From: Chelatococcus sp. YT9
GTDB lineage: Bacteria > Pseudomonadota > Alphaproteobacteria > Rhizobiales > Beijerinckiaceae
Direction: 5' to 3'
NCBI RefSeq assembly: GCF_018398315.1
Contig: NZ_JAHBRW010000001.1
Coordinates: 1,112,001 to 1,176,000 of the forward strand
DNA length: 64,000 bases
Shown: piece by piece, positions 50,959 through 60,731 of the stretch
Position numbering within the stretch: the first letter of the stretch is position 1
Layout of the letters: each line of letters begins with the position of its first letter
Position numbers and translations under genes: made by a program
Notes under the pieces: model-generated
Seen by the model: only the letters and a program-made list of their open reading frames with translations
Databases searched by the model: none
Told to the model about the DNA's origin: nothing

Positions 50959-52043
50959 TCTCCCTCAGCCAGCAAGGCCGCCTGATGCGCCGCGGTGAGC
51001 GCATCGACGACCTCGTCCATAGCCGTACCCATCATCATTTCGTCAAGCTTGTAGAGCGTGAGGCCTATGCGGTGATCCGTCACCCGTCCCTGCGGAAAAT
51101 TATAGGTCCGGATGCGTTCCGAGCGGTCACCGGAGCCAACTTGAGAGCGCCGATCCGCAGCGCGCGCGGCGTCCTTTTGCTGGCGCTGAATGTCGTAGAG
51201 CCGCGAGCGAAGGACGCCCATCGCCTTGGCGCGATTGCGATGCTGAGAGCGCTCATCCTGCACCACAACGGCGATGCCGGTGGGGATATGGGTGATGCGC
51301 ACGGCGGATTCCGTCTTGTTGACGTGCTGACCGCCGGCACCCTGCGCCCGCATCGTATCGATCTTGAGATCGCTTTCGTCGATGGCGATGTCGACGTCCT
51401 CGGCCTCCGGCAGCACGGCGACCGTGGCCGCGGACGTATGGATGCGGCCGGAGGCCTCGGTGTCCGGCACACGCTGGACCCGATGAACACCCGACTCGAA
51501 CTTGAGACGCGCGAAGACGCCGCGCCCCCGGATTTCGGCGATGATTTCCTTGTAGCCCCCGACGGTCCCCTCGCTTTCGGAGAGGATCTCCACCTTCCAG
51601 CCCTTCAGATCGGCGTACCGCGAGTACATGCGGAAGAGATCGCCCGCAAAAAGCGCGGCCTCATCGCCGCCCGTGCCTGCGCGCACCTCGAGGATCGCAC
51701 TTTTCTCGTCCGCTTCGTCCTTGGGGATCAGAAGCACACGCAGAGCGAGCGCGGCCGCCTCCGCGGCAGCCTCCGCACCCGCCTGCTCCTCCTCCGCGAG
51801 GGTCTTCATCTCCGCATCCGTGGCCGGATCGTTCAAGAGAGCTTCGATATCCTCGGCATTGCGGGCGGCCGCCTGGAAATCGCGAATCGCGGCAACCACT
51901 GGGTCGAGTTCCGACAACTCCCGCGACAAAGCCACGAAATCATCCATATCCCCGCCCGCTGCGAGCGTGGCCGTAAGAATATCGTGCCGCTGCAGGATTG
52001 CCGCGAGCTTGTCTTGGGGAACCATGGTGCTGGACTGGGTCAT
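50955..52043 (-). CDS. prfA: Peptide chain release factor 1
   Basis: Terminates translation at UAA and UAG. The GGQ loop reads [15 protein letters not shown] near 230-244, and the anticodon-like tripeptide region lies before it. About 362 residues. The start is uncertain: ATG at 52043, ATG at 52025 (which matches the usual N-terminus better), or GTG at 52055; none has a clear ribosome site. Confidence 0.96.
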   Translation of the reverse strand: MTQSSTMVPQDKLAAILQRHDILTATLAAGGDMDDFVALSRELSELDPVVAAIRDFQAAARNAEDIEALLNDPATDAEMKTLAEEEQAGAEAAAEAAALALRVLLIPKDEADEKSAILEVRAGTGGDEAALFAGDLFRMYSRYADLKGWKVEILSESEGTVGGYKEIIAEIRGRGVFARLKFESGVHRVQRVPDTEASGRIHTSAATVAVLPEAEDVDIAIDESDLKIDTMRAQGAGGQHVNKTESAVRITHIPTGIAVVVQDERSQHRNRAKAMGVLRSRLYDIQRQQKDAARAADRRSQVGSGDRSERIRTYNFPQGRVTDHRIGLTLYKLDEMMMGTAMDEVVDALTAAHQAALLAEGE

Positions 52044-52110
52044 GAGGAAGGGCACATAAGTGCGACGCGGCCTTTATGCCAGTGGTTTTTCGTGGCCGGT
52101 CCGGCGGACT

Positions 52111-54378
52111 TCACTGCACAGGCAAGCCGTGCGCTGCTGCGAAGGCCGCAAGCGCCGGCCGGAGGCTGCCCTTCTCACAGGCTGCCAGCAGCGTGCTCAT
52201 CGTGTTCGCGAGTTCGGACACGTTCAATTCCAGCAGCATCGCCTTCACCGGCCCGACCGAGGCCGGGGTCATCGAAAAGGCGCGATATCCAATGCCGATC
52301 AGGGCCATCGCTTCAAGCGGGCGTCCACCCACTTCGCCGCAGAGCGTCACCGGGCACTCGTGGCGGGCCGCCGTCTCCGCGATCGATCGCAGGGCGCGCA
52401 GCGCCGGGGCGCTCAATGGATCGAACCGATCCGAGACCTGTTTGTTGTCGCGATCCGCCGCGAAAAGAAACTGCAGAAGATCGTTCGACCCGACAGACAG
52501 GAAGTCCGCATGGCTCGCGATCTCGTCGAGCTGGAAGAGAAGCGACGGCACCTCCACCATCACGCCGAGCGAAACCGATTCGGGCTCGGGATGGCCATAT
52601 TTCCTGAGATAGGCCTGCTCCCGGCCCACCATCGATTTGGCGCGCAGAAATTCCTCAACCGTCGCCACCATCGGGAACATGATTTTCAGGTGATAGCCGG
52701 ATCCTGCCTTCAGCAAGGCGCGCAACTGCGAACGCAGCAGGCCCGGCCGATCGAGCCCGATACGAATGGCTCGCCAGCCGAGCGCCGGATTCTCCTCCTC
52801 GGCCGCCTGCATATACGGCAGAATCTTGTCGCCGCCGATGTCGAGCGTGCGGAATGTAACCGGCGTGCCACCGGCCTCGATCAGGACCTGGCGATAGAGC
52901 GTCTGCTGCTCGCTGGTGGAGGGCATGCGCTCTGACACCATGAACTGCAGCTCGGTGCGGAAGAGGCCGATGCCTGTCGCGCCCGTCTCGACGATATTGG
53001 GCAAGTCGACGAGCAGGCCCGCATTGAGTTGCAGCGTGATGGTGGTTCCATCCCGGGTGATCGCCGGAATGCCCCTCAAGCTGCGGTATTGCTCCTGCCG
53101 CCGGGCGCGCAGCCTCGCCTTTTCAGCATAGGCCGCCTCGATATCGGGCGCGGGCCTGATCTGAACGTCCCCGGCGCCGCCATCGACGATGATGGCGTCA
53201 CCGGCCTCGACAAGCCCCGCTATTCCTTCCACGCGGCTCACGGCGGGAATGCCGAGTGCCCGCGCGACGATGGCGATATGGCTCGAAGGTCCCCCTTCCT
53301 CAAGCACCAGGCCGCGCAGACGGGATCTGTCATAGTCCAACAGCGCAGCCGGTCCCATCGAACGCGCGACGAGAATAGCGTTTTCCGGCAGGTCCTCGCG
53401 TGTTGCACCCCGTTTGGCTCCCGCCAGGACGTGGAGCAGCCGGTCGGCGAGGTCCTCGAGATCGTGCAGGCGCTCGCGCAGATAGGGATCCGTCTGGCGC
53501 AGGATCTTGGCGCGGGTGTCCGACTGGATGCGCTCGACAGCCGCTTCGGCGGTCAGGCCTGTCGTCACGGCTTCCCGGATGCGGCGGATCCAGCCCTTGT
53601 CGTTGGCGAACATGCGCACGGTCTCAAGCACATCGCGGTGCTCGCCGTGATGGGCGACGTCGCCTCGTTCGAGGAGGCGGTCGATATCGGCCCGCATCAC
53701 CGCGATCGCATCCTCGAGGCGCTTCACCTCGCCTTCGACATTCTCGGCGATGAGATCCTTCACCACCACGCGTGGCTCGTGGAGCACAACGTGGCCGAGA
53801 CCGACACCGTCCGCCAGAGCTATCCCGCGCTGGTGGAAAGAGCGGCGGATGGCGATGTCTGCGCCCGGACGCGCCAAGGCCTGCAACTCGCCGGAGGCGA
53901 TCATCTCGGCGATGATCATCGCCGTGATCTGCAGCGCCTCGATCTCCTCCTCGTGGTACACCCGATGAGTCTTGTTCTGCACCACGAGCACGCCGAGCGT
54001 GTTGCCGGCACGCAGGATCGGCACACCGAGGAAGGCGTGATAGATCTCTTCACCCGTCTCGGGCTTGTAGGAATAGGCGGGATGGACCTGCGCATCGGGA
54101 AGGGCGAGCGGCTCGGCCTCGCGCGCGATGAGGCCGACGAGGCCCTCTCCCGAGCTCATCGTCGTGAGATGGACGGCCTCACGCTTCAGGCCCTCGGTCG
54201 CATAGAGTTCAAGCGTTCCGTCAGTGCGCATGACATAGACGGAACAGACCTCCGCGACCATGTTGGCCGCGATCAAAACGACGATGCGGTCTAGCCTGTC
54301 CTGAGCGCTAACCGGCTCCGCCATGACCTCGCGGAGACGACGCAACAGGACACGCGGGCCACCAAGAGCGCCTCGCAT
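52111..54378 (-). CDS. ptsP: PTS-Ntr enzyme I, PtsP
   Basis: 755 residues: GAF domain (about 20-160), then enzyme I with the phospho-His region GGPSSHIAIVARALGIP (near 370), the PEP-binding TIM barrel with GATGIGLFRTELQFM, and LCGEVGGRP near 690. It starts the nitrogen-related phosphorelay to NPr and EIIA-Ntr. GAF senses nitrogen status (glutamine in related enzymes). ATG at 54378 has GGGAACAGG ahead. It lies downstream of lysC, the usual rhizobial order. Confidence 0.96.
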   Translation of the reverse strand: MRGALGGPRVLLRRLREVMAEPVSAQDRLDRIVVLIAANMVAEVCSVYVMRTDGTLELYATEGLKREAVHLTTMSSGEGLVGLIAREAEPLALPDAQVHPAYSYKPETGEEIYHAFLGVPILRAGNTLGVLVVQNKTHRVYHEEEIEALQITAMIIAEMIASGELQALARPGADIAIRRSFHQRGIALADGVGLGHVVLHEPRVVVKDLIAENVEGEVKRLEDAIAVMRADIDRLLERGDVAHHGEHRDVLETVRMFANDKGWIRRIREAVTTGLTAEAAVERIQSDTRAKILRQTDPYLRERLHDLEDLADRLLHVLAGAKRGATREDLPENAILVARSMGPAALLDYDRSRLRGLVLEEGGPSSHIAIVARALGIPAVSRVEGIAGLVEAGDAIIVDGGAGDVQIRPAPDIEAAYAEKARLRARRQEQYRSLRGIPAITRDGTTITLQLNAGLLVDLPNIVETGATGIGLFRTELQFMVSERMPSTSEQQTLYRQVLIEAGGTPVTFRTLDIGGDKILPYMQAAEEENPALGWRAIRIGLDRPGLLRSQLRALLKAGSGYHLKIMFPMVATVEEFLRAKSMVGREQAYLRKYGHPEPESVSLGVMVEVPSLLFQLDEIASHADFLSVGSNDLLQFLFAADRDNKQVSDRFDPLSAPALRALRSIAETAARHECPVTLCGEVGGRPLEAMALIGIGYRAFSMTPASVGPVKAMLLELNVSELANTMSTLLAACEKGSLRPALAAFAAAHGLPVQ

Positions 54379-54940
54379 CAACCTGTTCCCGTTGAACGTC
54401 CCGCACGAGGCGGGCCAGCTAACGGCCAACCGCACCGGCGAAACCGCTCCGCCGGTACGTGGCGCGCCAATAGACCGTTGGTATAGCCAACGAATTCGCG
54501 CTCCCGCAACCCATGGTGCGCATATTAGCGCATCACTGTCGCATGAAGCATTGCATCAAATGACGAAAGCCCGTCATCGCCTGGCCGAAACCACCTGTTT
54601 CTCTGCGCGTCAAGCTAGAGGAGCAGCGGGTCAGGTGCGCGCAGCGCGCCGCTCCGTCTTCTTCCGGGAGCATGGGATGTAATCCGAAAGACGTAGCGGC
54701 GGCCCCCGGTCCATGAGCTCGCCCCTCAAAACGCCAGCATAGGGACGAATCAACTGTTTCAAACGCATCAGTCATCGCCGCAGGGATAGCGAGGAGGCGC
54801 GAATGGGATGTGACAGGTGCCGGCCACAGCCGCCGTCCCATGGTCAACAGCCGAAGCAGCGGAAACCAAGCGTTCACGCCAATGCCGGAAGGGAGTGTTG
54901 CCCCATGGCCGCATCGGCGTGAACTGGCGCCTCGGCGCCC
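54379..54940. other. Intergenic region between lysC and ptsP
   Basis: 562 bp. No gene is supported: a 114-codon minus-strand frame (54533-54877) has no ribosome site or family resemblance. No riboswitch fold was recognised by eye. The ptsP promoter is probably within it. Confidence 0.4.
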
Positions 54941-56182
54941 TTACTGCGGCTTGTCGAGGCCGTAGAGCGAATGGAGCGTACGCACGGCGAGCTCCGTGTA
55001 GGCTGAATCGATCAGCACCGAGAATTTGATCTCGGACGTGGTGATCGCGCGGATATTGATGCCCTTCTCGGCCAAGGCCTGGAAGGCCCGCGCCGCGACG
55101 CCAGCGTGGCTGCGCATGCCGATGCCAATAGCCGAAACCTTGACCACATCGGTCGCACCCTCGAGCGTCGCAAAACCGATCTTGTCCCGCGATGCCTCCA
55201 GAATGCCCTTGGCTCGTTCGAAATCCGCCGATCCCACGGTGAAGGTGATATCCGTCGTGGTGGTATCGTCCGAAACCACCTGGATGATCATGTCCACGTT
55301 GATGTTGGCTTCGGCCAATGGCACGAAGATCGCCGCCGCGACGCCGGGCTTGTCGGCCACGCGCCGCAAGGTGATCTGGGCCTCGTCCTTCGAATAGGCG
55401 ATACCCGTGATCACGTTACTTTCCAAGATATCCTCCTCATCGCAGATGAGCGTGCCGGGTTTCGGATCAAGCGGATCATCGAAGCTCGACCGAACGAAAG
55501 TCCTGACCTTCTGGGTCATGGCGAGCTCCACCGAACGAACCTGCAGGACCTTCGCTCCCAGGGACGCAAGTTCCAGCATTTCCTCGAATGATACGCGGTC
55601 GAGACGGCGCGCATGCGGCACGATCCGCGGATCTGTCGTGTAGACGCCGTCAACATCCGTATAGATGTCGCACCGGTCAGCACCGATGGCTGCGGCCAGT
55701 GCCACCGCGCTCGTGTCCGAACCGCCGCGGCCCAGCGTCGAAATGCGCCGGGTAGGCTCATGCATGCCTTGGAATCCAGCGACGACAGCCACTTCGTTCC
55801 GCTCTTCGAAATGGCGGATGATGCCGGAGCCGTCGATGCCGGTGATTCGGGCGACCCCATGGGCGCCATCGGTCAGGATGGGAACCTGCCACCCCATCCA
55901 GGAGCGGGCTGGGACCCCGATTTCCTGCAGAACGATGGCCAGGAGGCCGGCAGTGACCTGCTCGCCTGAAGCGACCACGGTGTCGTATTCACGCGCGTCA
56001 TGGAGCGGCGCCGCTTCGCGACACCAGCCGACCAGTTCGTTGGTTTTCCCCGACATGGCCGATACGACGACAGCAACATCATGTCCGGCATCAGCCTCGC
56101 GTTTGACATGGCGAGCGACATTACGGATGCGATCGACGTTGGCGACGGAAGTGCCGCCGAATTTCATTACGAGGCGAGCCAT
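54941..56182 (-). CDS. lysC: Aspartate kinase
   Basis: 413 residues. First step of lysine, methionine and threonine synthesis. It opens with VMKFGGTSVANVDRIRNVA, has GRGGSDTSAVALAAAIGADRCDIYTDVDGVYTTDPR (split over 150-185) and two C-terminal ACT domains for feedback control. Single-function class; soluble. Confidence 0.97.
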   Translation of the reverse strand: MARLVMKFGGTSVANVDRIRNVARHVKREADAGHDVAVVVSAMSGKTNELVGWCREAAPLHDAREYDTVVASGEQVTAGLLAIVLQEIGVPARSWMGWQVPILTDGAHGVARITGIDGSGIIRHFEERNEVAVVAGFQGMHEPTRRISTLGRGGSDTSAVALAAAIGADRCDIYTDVDGVYTTDPRIVPHARRLDRVSFEEMLELASLGAKVLQVRSVELAMTQKVRTFVRSSFDDPLDPKPGTLICDEEDILESNVITGIAYSKDEAQITLRRVADKPGVAAAIFVPLAEANINVDMIIQVVSDDTTTTDITFTVGSADFERAKGILEASRDKIGFATLEGATDVVKVSAIGIGMRSHAGVAARAFQALAEKGINIRAITTSEIKFSVLIDSAYTELAVRTLHSLYGLDKPQ

Positions 56183-56336
56183 GACAGGATCTGCAACTTC
56201 AATGTCGATAGGGACGTTTTGCGATGCCTCGCGCTGCTGGCCCCGCTATGGCTGCTCGGCAAAAGGCGCGTATACATGACGATGTGGCCGGCCGCTGTCA
56301 ACGCGGGCGACATATTACCACCATGGCACCGTCGCC

Positions 56337-57152
56337 ATGGCTGAACGAAGGCAGGCGATGAGTCTTATGGAGCAGCCCATGACAGCAGCCGAAAATGCGG
56401 CACCGAAGGATGCAGCCGCGTCGACGGGCCAGACGATCGACCCTGCGGAAGTGGCGCGCTTCGACAAACTGGCGGACAGCTGGTGGGACCCGAATGGGCC
56501 GATGCGTCCGCTGCACCAGATCAATCCGCTGCGCCTCGCTTATATCCGCGATGCCGTTGCGGCCCATTTCGGCCGATCCATCCGCACTTCGAAAGTCCTC
56601 TCGGGCTTGACCCTTCTCGATATTGGTTCCGGCGGGGGGCTCCTCGCGGAGCCCTTGGCGCGCCTCGGCGCAGATGTGACAGGCCTGGAGCCGGCGGCCG
56701 GCATGGCAGCAGCAGCGCGCCGGCATGCTGAGGAGAGCGGCCTTTCCATCGACTATCGCACGGAGACGATCGAAACCGTTGCGGCGCGGGGCGAGCGCTT
56801 CGATGTGGTTACGGCGATGGAAGTGGTGGAACATGTCGCCGATGTGGACGTCTTCGTAAGGTCGGCCTGCGCGGTGGCCGGGCAGGACGGTATCGTCATT
56901 CTTTCCACCCTCAACCGCACATTGCGGTCCTTCGCGCTGGCGATCGTCGGCGCCGAATATGTCCTGCGCTGGCTGCCGCGCGGCACCCATGACTGGGAGA
57001 AATTCGTGACGCCGGAGGAGCTCACGCGGGCAGTCGCGGCCGCTGATTTCACCGTGAGGGACCGCAAGGGCGTCACCTATAATCCTCTGACCGCCTCCTG
57101 GCGGCTGTCTGGAGATCTCGCCGTCAATTACATGCTGACCGCGACACGCTGA
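56337..57152 (+). CDS. ubiG: Ubiquinone biosynthesis O-methyltransferase UbiG
   Basis: 271 residues. It methylates both hydroxyls in the quinone pathway. FDKLADSWWDPNGPMRPLHQINPLRLAYI is the family N-terminus (split here for length: FDKLADSWWDPNG then PMRPLHQINPLR). LLDIGSGGGLLAEPLARLG is the SAM site near residue 94. The start could also be the ATG at 56358, with a better GGCAGGCG ahead. Divergent from lysC. Confidence 0.95.
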   Translation: MAERRQAMSLMEQPMTAAENAAPKDAAASTGQTIDPAEVARFDKLADSWWDPNGPMRPLHQINPLRLAYIRDAVAAHFGRSIRTSKVLSGLTLLDIGSGGGLLAEPLARLGADVTGLEPAAGMAAAARRHAEESGLSIDYRTETIETVAARGERFDVVTAMEVVEHVADVDVFVRSACAVAGQDGIVILSTLNRTLRSFALAIVGAEYVLRWLPRGTHDWEKFVTPEELTRAVAAADFTVRDRKGVTYNPLTASWRLSGDLAVNYMLTATR

Positions 57153-57276
57153 TCCACGAAGAAGCGTAAGCCTTGCAATTCGTGCAGACCTCTCATCCGG
57201 CAAACGCATTGCTCGCCAGTGACGCGTTTGGTTGATTGGGTATTTGGGCCCTCCTGCAGGGCCAGCCCCTTTGGAG

Positions 57277-58167
57277 ATGTCGGGCAGGCGCTTGTCGGAT
57301 CGGTCCAACCCCACCCTTTTCCTGCGCGTCGCCCCCGCGATCTTCGTGGTGATCTGGGCCACGGGCTTCATTGTTGCACGCCTGGTGGCTCCCCACGCCG
57401 AGCCCCTGACCTTCCTCGCTGCCCGTTATGCGCTGAGTATCGTCGCGCTCACCGCCATCGCAGTGACATTGCGCCAGTCCTGGCCACGTAGCTGGCATGG
57501 CTGGCGGAATGCGCTGATCGCCGGGGTGCTGCTGCAAGGGCTTTATCTCGGCGGTGTCTTCTGGAGTGTCCGGCATGGGCTAGGCGCCGGCGTCGTGGCC
57601 CTCATCATGAGCCTGCAGCCTGTCGTCACCGCAGCACTCGCCGGACCACTCCTCGGTGAAAGCGTCTCGCGGCGCCGCTGGATCGGTATCGCGCTTGGCC
57701 TGCTAGGCGTTGCCTGCGTGATCGTCCCGAACCTCAACGTGGCGGGCGGTGGGTTCACCATCACCGTCGCGCTTGCATCGATGCTCTGCATAACTTTGGG
57801 GACAATCTGGCAAAAGCGAACCGGCGTCCCCGAGCACCTCGTCACGGGAGCCGTCATCCAGTTCATCGCGGCCTTGGTCGTGACACTTCCCGCAGCCGCG
57901 GTGCTTGAGACGGGCTTCATCGATAACAGCTGGCAGTTGTGGGCCGGCTTGCTCTGGGCCGTGCTCGGCCTCTCCGTCGGGGCCATCCTCATCCTGCTTG
58001 CCATGATACGGCGCGGAGCCGTCGCGCAGGTCGCGTCGCTGTTTTACCTTGTGCCGCCCGTCGCGGCGCTCATGGCCTTCGTCCTGTTCGACGAGACGAT
58101 GACACCCCTGCAAATCATGGGCACGACCATCGCTATCGGAGGTGTTGCCATCGCGAGCCGCGCATGA
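57277..58167 (+). CDS. EamA/DMT-family membrane transporter
   Basis: 296 residues, ten helices in two EamA repeats (WATGFIVARLVAPHAEPLTFLAARY in the first, GTIWQKRTGVPEHLV in the second). Probably exports an amino acid or small metabolite. The ATG at 57277 is used; a TTG at 57232 would extend it by 15 residues. It follows ubiG in the same direction. Confidence 0.9.
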   Translation: MSGRRLSDRSNPTLFLRVAPAIFVVIWATGFIVARLVAPHAEPLTFLAARYALSIVALTAIAVTLRQSWPRSWHGWRNALIAGVLLQGLYLGGVFWSVRHGLGAGVVALIMSLQPVVTAALAGPLLGESVSRRRWIGIALGLLGVACVIVPNLNVAGGGFTITVALASMLCITLGTIWQKRTGVPEHLVTGAVIQFIAALVVTLPAAAVLETGFIDNSWQLWAGLLWAVLGLSVGAILILLAMIRRGAVAQVASLFYLVPPVAALMAFVLFDETMTPLQIMGTTIAIGGVAIASRA

Positions 58168-58500
58168 AAGAAGGGCAGATTCTAATGATCGTTATCGCTA
58201 CCCCCGAGGTGCTTCTTCACGCCTTTCAAAAAGTCAGCTCTATCCAGCATGAAGAACTGTACGGACCCCATCAGAAATTCAGTATAAAATGCTTGAAAAA
58301 TTGAGTATGGGCGGACGATCTGCACAAAGCCTCGACAACCCGAAGTTATCCTCCGGCAAAAACTTTCACCATGAGACGAGAATATTGACAATCGCTACTT
58401 ACGTTGCGCACCAAACTTGGTGGCGTGCGCGCCGCGCCACGCCGTCGTGCGGAGCGTCCTCTAGCGTCGCCCTACACGCAAATTCGAGCGGAGGCTAACA
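58168..58500. other. AT-richer intergenic region before the Bro-N gene
   Basis: 333 bp, visibly richer in A/T than the flanks. A TTGACA lies at 58385-58390 but no clear -10 follows at the right distance. No gene is supported. Confidence 0.4.
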
Positions 58501-58929
58501 ATGGACAGCTTTGCCGAGGCTGTTATCCACCGAGTCCCCTGGCCGGAAAGCAACCGGGAGATCCGGATCGTACGCCATCAGGGCGAACCATGGTTCGTGG
58601 CCGCCGACATCTGCCGCGCACTAGACTTGTTCGTCAATCGCCGGGGAGAACTCAATGTGACGTTGGCATTGGCGGCGGTGAAGGCCGAGGATAAGCATCT
58701 TGCCAGGTTGGAGACCAGTCCAAATACATTCAGGCCTTACACCCGCTATATGCTGATTTCGCCGCGGGGATTTACGCAGTTGCTGACGACCTCGCCGGCC
58801 CTCGCGACCGAATCTGTGCCGGCAGCCTTTCAGGCTATGATCGAGGCGGCCTTCCGCGTGATGGAAGATGTCGTGGGAAAAACCGCGCCCCAGGCCGACG
58901 CCGGCTCTCCGCATCGCGCGGCGAGTTGA
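58501..58929 (+). CDS. Bro-N domain (phage antirepressor-like) protein
   Basis: 142 residues. The Bro-N fold reads REIRIVRHQGEPWFVAADICRALDL (about 19-43, split), the conserved opening of baculovirus/phage Bro-N proteins, and continues to YMLISPRGFTQLLTTS near 83-98. These DNA-binding domains normally belong to prophages. No other phage gene is near, so this is a solitary, possibly domesticated copy. GCGGAGG ribosome site ahead. Confidence 0.85.
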   Translation: MDSFAEAVIHRVPWPESNREIRIVRHQGEPWFVAADICRALDLFVNRRGELNVTLALAAVKAEDKHLARLETSPNTFRPYTRYMLISPRGFTQLLTTSPALATESVPAAFQAMIEAAFRVMEDVVGKTAPQADAGSPHRAAS

Positions 58930-59234
58930 CAGCTGACCGCGCCTCTTGGAGGCGCGGGGCCAAATGGAGAAACCGCCCGCTACAGATCGGCTGCAGCGCT
59001 GGAAATTGGCTGCGCCGCCGGCTCCGAGTGATGGAGCGTCGCATCACCCCGTCTTTCGCCATATCTGCATTCGTCTCGCCGCGATTGGAGACCGCCAGAG
59101 GCACCTCGTCCTGCAGCCGGCTATCGGGAACCTTTGACCTCGCCGCCGGATTGATGGCCAGATAGCCGTCTTGATGGGTGATGAGGCGGCATCGTGGTCA
59201 TAGCCGTTCGGTGCTCTTGCGAGACAATTTTTCC
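58930..59234. other. Intergenic region between the Bro-N gene and tspO
   Basis: 305 bp. No supported gene. No FixK box is present upstream of tspO. Confidence 0.4.
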
Positions 59235-59735
59235 ATGACGACAATCGCTCAACCGGGCTTCAGCCGATCGCTGTGGCTTGCGCTTGCAGCAATTCTGCCC
59301 GTCGCCGCCGCCTCGCTCGCGGGGCAATACGCCACCTTCCCTAACCTGGCTCCCTGGTACGCGGGTCTCACAAAACCGCCGTTCAATCCGCCCAACAGCG
59401 TATTTGGGCCGGTGTGGACGGTGCTCTATATTCTTATGGCGTTTGCGGCATGGCGCGTCCTGAGACTGCCGTCCTCCATCCGACACCGGCGCGCCGCGCT
59501 CATGCTGTTTTATCTACAGCTCGTGTTGAACGCGCTTTGGTCGTTTGCCTTCTTCGGCGCAAACAGCCCACTTCTCGGCCTGGTGGTCATCATACCGCTG
59601 CTGGCGATGATCATCGTCACCATCGCGGCCTTCTACAGGCTGGATGCCACCGCCGCCTGGTGTCTCGTGCCCTACGCCGCGTGGGTCGCTTTTGCCACGC
59701 TCCTCAACGCCAGCATCTGGTGGTTGAACGGCTGA
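59235..59735 (+). CDS. tspO: TspO/MBR tryptophan-rich sensory protein
   Basis: 166 residues, five membrane helices. It has WYAGLTKPPFNPPNSVFGPVW and several Trp residues (WSFAFFG, WCLVPYAAWV) typical of TspO, which binds porphyrins and modulates stress and photosynthesis genes in relatives. The ATG at 59235 has no strong ribosome site. It is convergent with the response regulator. Confidence 0.93.
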   Translation: MTTIAQPGFSRSLWLALAAILPVAAASLAGQYATFPNLAPWYAGLTKPPFNPPNSVFGPVWTVLYILMAFAAWRVLRLPSSIRHRRAALMLFYLQLVLNALWSFAFFGANSPLLGLVVIIPLLAMIIVTIAAFYRLDATAAWCLVPYAAWVAFATLLNASIWWLNG

Positions 59736-59742
59736 CACCGTC

Positions 59743-60111
59743 TCACGCCGTCGCCAACACCCGCCTGACAGCGGCCCGGAAATCGCCGAGCGAGAAGGGC
59801 TTGATCAACAGATCCGCGACGGTTTCGTCGAGCCCCTTGATGCGCTCCTGTTCCTCGGTGAAGCCGGTCATCAGCATGATCGTCAGGGTCGGGTAGTCTT
59901 CCTTCGCGGCCACGGCGAGTTCGATCCCGTCCATCAAAGGCATCCTGATATCGCTCACCAGCAGGGTGAAATCGCCCCCTGCCGCTTGCAGCCGCTCCAA
60001 GCCGTCCAGGCCATCCTCGCCGGTCTCGACAGTGTGGCCGTCCAGCTCCAATCCGCGTTTCAGAAGTCCGCGAACGCCTGCTTCGTCATCGACGAGAAGT
60101 ATGCGCGCCAT
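59743..60111 (-). CDS. Single-domain response regulator (CpdR/CheY type)
   Basis: 122 residues, receiver only. It begins ARILLVDDEAGVRG, has the phospho-Asp in LVSDIRMPLMDG and the Lys in LLIKPFS. Lone receivers of this size include CpdR, the ClpXP adaptor of Caulobacter, but the match is not close enough to name it. The ATG is two bases after the hpt stop (TGACCATG), so it is translated with the purine salvage enzyme. Confidence 0.88.
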   Translation of the reverse strand: MARILLVDDEAGVRGLLKRGLELDGHTVETGEDGLDGLERLQAAGGDFTLLVSDIRMPLMDGIELAVAAKEDYPTLTIMLMTGFTEEQERIKGLDETVADLLIKPFSLGDFRAAVRRVLATA

Positions 60112-60113
60112 GG

Positions 60114-60731
60114 TCAATCAACCTCGGTGTCAGCCGCTTCGACGATACCGACAAAAGGCAACTCGCGATAAAAATGAGCCGCATCCATCCCATAGCCAAC
60201 CACAAAGGCGTCAGGGCACGCGAAGCCCACGAAATCAGCTTCGATGTGGACAGCGCGCTTGTGCGGCTTCTCCAGGAGAACAGCGCACATGACCCGGCGC
60301 GCGCCCCGCGCCGCCATGAGATCCTTGGCAAAGGCAAGCGTCCTGCCCGACTCGAGGATATCGTCGACGAGGAGCACGTCGCGATTGCGGACGTCGCTAT
60401 CCACATCTTTCAGGATGTCCACCTGCCCGGATGAAACGGTGGCCTTCCGGTAGCTCGACAGATGCACGAACTCGACTTGGGGCGCGAGGCCGACCCGGTG
60501 CAGACAGCGGATGAGGTCCGCCGCAAACATGAAGCTGCCCTTCAGGATGGCGACGACGAGAAGATCGCGCGGCTCGGATGCGGCGATCGCCGCCGCGATT
60601 TCCTGGTTGCGATGCGCGATTTCCTCAGCCTCATAGAGCACGCGCACTGGCCGCGTCGGCGTATCACTCTGACCGGCGGCGGGCCCCCGATCCGTGCCGT
60701 TCCCGTCCGCACCTAAGCCTTTGTTAACCAT
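60114..60731 (-). CDS. hpt: Hypoxanthine phosphoribosyltransferase
   Basis: 205 residues. Makes IMP from hypoxanthine and PRPP. VVAILKGSFMFAADLIR is the first loop, and the PRPP motif VLLVDDILESGRTLAF lies near 134-149. It has a hydrophilic N-terminal extension of about 20 residues. Directly upstream of, and coupled to, a response regulator. Confidence 0.93.
   Translation of the reverse strand: MVNKGLGADGNGTDRGPAAGQSDTPTRPVRVLYEAEEIAHRNQEIAAAIAASEPRDLLVVAILKGSFMFAADLIRCLHRVGLAPQVEFVHLSSYRKATVSSGQVDILKDVDSDVRNRDVLLVDDILESGRTLAFAKDLMAARGARRVMCAVLLEKPHKRAVHIEADFVGFACPDAFVVGYGMDAAHFYRELPFVGIVEAADTEVD

Noticed and set aside
53029-54294. 421-codon plus-strand frame opposite ptsP
   Set aside because: High GC content gives long antisense frames; ptsP on the other strand has full domain evidence.
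54533-54877. 114-codon minus-strand frame between lysC and ptsP
   Set aside because: No ribosome site or family pattern; composition looks non-coding.
59100-59234. FixK box upstream of tspO
   Set aside because: TTGAC and TTGAT half sites occur (near 59135, 59153 and 59171) but none is followed by TCAA at the required spacing.
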